From the NCBI RefSeq assembly GCF_003955715.1, contig NZ_CP034463.1:7688001-7752000 (forward strand): a DNA stretch of 64,000 bases, read 5' to 3'. How positions within the stretch are numbered: the stretch's first letter is position 1; every line of letters starts with the position of its first letter. Position numbers and translations under genes: made by a program. The notes under the pieces were generated by a model. The model searched no databases. It was given only the letters and a program-made list of their open reading frames with translations, and was not told where the DNA came from. This document shows positions 62,620 through 64,000 of the stretch, one piece after another. This DNA is from Streptomyces aquilus (GTDB lineage Bacteria; Actinomycetota; Actinomycetes; Streptomycetales; Streptomycetaceae).

Positions 62620-63621
62620 CTAGAGGACGAACCCGGCCGGGAACGGGTCCGACGGGTCGAGCAGGTACTGCGCGGTGCCGGTGATCCAGGCGCGGCCGGT
62701 GAAACTGGGCAGGACGGCCGGGCGTCCGGCGACCTCCGTGGTGCCCAGCAGACGGCCGGTGAACCGGGTCCCGATGAAGGACTCGTTCACGAACTCGGTG
62801 TGCAGGGGGAGTTCACCGCGCGCGTGCAGCTGGGCCATCCGGGCGCTGGTGCCGGTGCCGCACGGCGAGCGGTCGAACCAGCCGGGGTGGATGGCCATGG
62901 CGTGCCGGGAGTGACGGGCGGTGGCGCCGGGAGCGAGCAGATGGACGTGGTGACAGCCGCGGATGGACGGGTCCTCGGGATGGACGGGCTCCTCCTCGGT
63001 GTTGATCGCCGCCATGAGCGACAGCCCGGCGGCGAGGATGTCGTCCTTGCGGGCACGCTCGAAGGGCAGGCCGAACTGCTCCAGCGGCAGAATGGCGTAG
63101 AAGTTGCCGCCGTACGCCATGTCGTAGGTCACCGTCCGCCCGTCGGCGAGCGTGATCTTGCGGTCGAGGGCCACGGAGTACGACGGCACGTTCTGGAGGG
63201 TGACCGCCTTCGCGGCGCCGTCCACCACCTCGACCTCGGCCACGACCAGGCCTGCCGGGGTGTCGAGGCGGATGGTGGTGACGGGCTCGACGACCTCGAC
63301 CATGCCGGTCTCCACCAGCACGGTCGCCACGCCGATCGTGCCGTGTCCGCACATCGGCAGGTACCCGGAGACCTCGATGTAGACCACGCCCCAGTCGCAG
63401 TCGGGGCGGGTCGGCGGCTGGAGGATCGCGCCGCTCATCGCGGAGTGTCCGCGCGGCTCGTTCATCAGCAACTGCTTGATGTCGTCGCGGTGTTCACGGA
63501 AGTACAGCCGCCGCTCGTTCATCGTGGCGCCGGGGATCGTGCCGATGCCGCCGGTGATCACCCGGGTCGGCATGCCCTCGGTGTGCGAGTCGACGGCGTG
63601 CAGGACGAGTTTGCTGCGCAT
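62620..63621 (-). CDS. Proline racemase family, probable 4-hydroxyproline 2-epimerase
   Basis: This 333-residue cofactor-free epimerase has both catalytic Cys residues: Cys91 in MCGHGTIG and Cys254 in SPCGTGTSA. Two Cys point to epimerase or racemase activity; dehydratases of the family have Thr in one position. The neighbouring DapA-family gene, typical of 1-pyrroline-4-hydroxy-2-carboxylate deaminase, makes hydroxyproline the likely substrate. The ATG at 63621 follows GGAG. Confidence 0.92.
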   Translation of the reverse strand: MRSKLVLHAVDSHTEGMPTRVITGGIGTIPGATMNERRLYFREHRDDIKQLLMNEPRGHSAMSGAILQPPTRPDCDWGVVYIEVSGYLPMCGHGTIGVATVLVETGMVEVVEPVTTIRLDTPAGLVVAEVEVVDGAAKAVTLQNVPSYSVALDRKITLADGRTVTYDMAYGGNFYAILPLEQFGLPFERARKDDILAAGLSLMAAINTEEEPVHPEDPSIRGCHHVHLLAPGATARHSRHAMAIHPGWFDRSPCGTGTSARMAQLHARGELPLHTEFVNESFIGTRFTGRLLGTTEVAGRPAVLPSFTGRAWITGTAQYLLDPSDPFPAGFVL

Positions 63622-63650
63622 GGTGCGGTCTCCTTCGCGAGCTACGGGGG

Positions 63651-64000
63651 TTACACGAGTCCGGCGGCGACGGCCCTCTCCGTGGCGGCCCGCACGACGG
63701 CCTCCTGCTCGGGCAGCAGCGGCACCCGCGGCGGCCGGCAGGCGCCACCGTGCCGGCCGACGACGTCCATGGACAGTTTGATGGCCTGCACGAACTCGAC
63801 CTTGGAGTCCCAGCGCAGCAGCGGGTGCAGCTGCTCGTAGAGCTTCTTGGCGGTGCCGAGGTCCCCGCCGACGGCCGCGCGGTACAGCTCGACGGACGCA
63901 CGCGGCAGCGCGTTCGGGTAGCCGGCCACCCACCCCACCGCCCCGGCGACCGCCAGCTCCAGCAGGACGTCGTCGGCACCGATCAACAGGTCCAGTTCCG
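63651..64000 (-). CDS. Dihydrodipicolinate synthase family protein, C-terminal part (runs off the edge)
   Basis: Only the last 115 or so residues are in the window; the start lies beyond 64000. They carry the DapA-type stretch GAVGWVAGYPNALPRASVEL and a helical C-terminus. The catalytic Lys is not visible. By position in front of a 4-hydroxyproline epimerase gene it is probably the deaminase acting on 1-pyrroline-4-hydroxy-2-carboxylate. It is the leading gene seen of the minus-strand operon. Confidence 0.82.
   Translation of the reverse strand, partial: ELDLLIGADDVLLELAVAGAVGWVAGYPNALPRASVELYRAAVGGDLGTAKKLYEQLHPLLRWDSKVEFVQAIKLSMDVVGRHGGACRPPRVPLLPEQEAVVRAATERAVAAGLV

Overview
The window is a stretch of high-GC actinobacterial chromosome, almost certainly Streptomyces. 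The signs are very GC-rich codon use with many GTG starts, families typical of that genus (DUF3159, DUF5999, a DUF6299-like secreted protein, a SepF paralogue, Methyltransf_19, PaaX, furA-katG), dense coding on both strands and ATGA/GTGA coupled operons. I see no rRNA, tRNA, insertion sequence, prophage or CRISPR array.

Layout. (1) 1-9.3 kb: an ABC transporter ATPase, the KdpD/KdpE two-component system, an OB-fold protein with a DUF3159 membrane protein, two RCK/TrkA-type potassium proteins and a KimA-like APC permease. Together these look like a potassium-homeostasis neighbourhood, although kdpFABC is not present. (2) 9.4-10.7 kb: an RNA uridine methyltransferase. (3) 10.7-15.8 kb: a four-gene minus-strand catabolic operon (two alpha/beta hydrolases, FAD monooxygenase, amidohydrolase) of unknown substrate, flanked by two fragments of TetR-type regulators. 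(4) 15.8-20.5 kb: flavodoxin-like reductase, TerD-like protein, D-2-hydroxyacid dehydrogenase, DHA2 efflux pump and its MarR regulator. (5) 20.6-27.8 kb: furA-katG, a large FAD/Fe-S dehydrogenase, and a MarR-YceI pair. (6) 27.8-38.2 kb: a polytopic membrane protein, a single-chain assimilatory nitrate reductase fused to its own flavin reductase, a SepF paralogue, an ATPase-MazG pair, small Streptomyces proteins and an LLM oxidoreductase. (7) 38.2-45.2 kb: a methyltransferase, the Hen1-Pnkp RNA repair pair, and a NAD-kinase-like/SPFH pair. (8) 45.3-49.6 kb: arginine deiminase, ornithine carbamoyltransferase, an APC permease and a HATPase. (9) 49.9-57.2 kb: an aerobic aryl-CoA pathway cluster, best explained as anthranilate (2-aminobenzoyl-CoA) degradation, with a PaaX regulator. 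(10) 57.2-64 kb: small proteins, a TetR-MMPL pair, a second TetR, and a hydroxyproline-type operon (DapA-family, proline-racemase-family epimerase, GntR) running off the right edge.

Most notable for follow-up: the degenerate NAD-kinase/SPFH operon under twin 21-bp palindromes (43.1-45.3 kb); two promoters sharing the same 14-bp block and -35/-10 spacing that tie together the aryl-CoA genes (49.8 and 55.6 kb); a partial second copy of the kdpE 3' end whose coding differences are synonymous; a recurrent pattern of short tandem repeats that begin at or include stop codons; predicted leaderless promoters with an 18-bp spacer upstream of furA, a marR and the catabolic operon; and a catabolic operon bracketed by broken TetR genes. 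All functional calls come from reading motifs and gene order; no database search was run.
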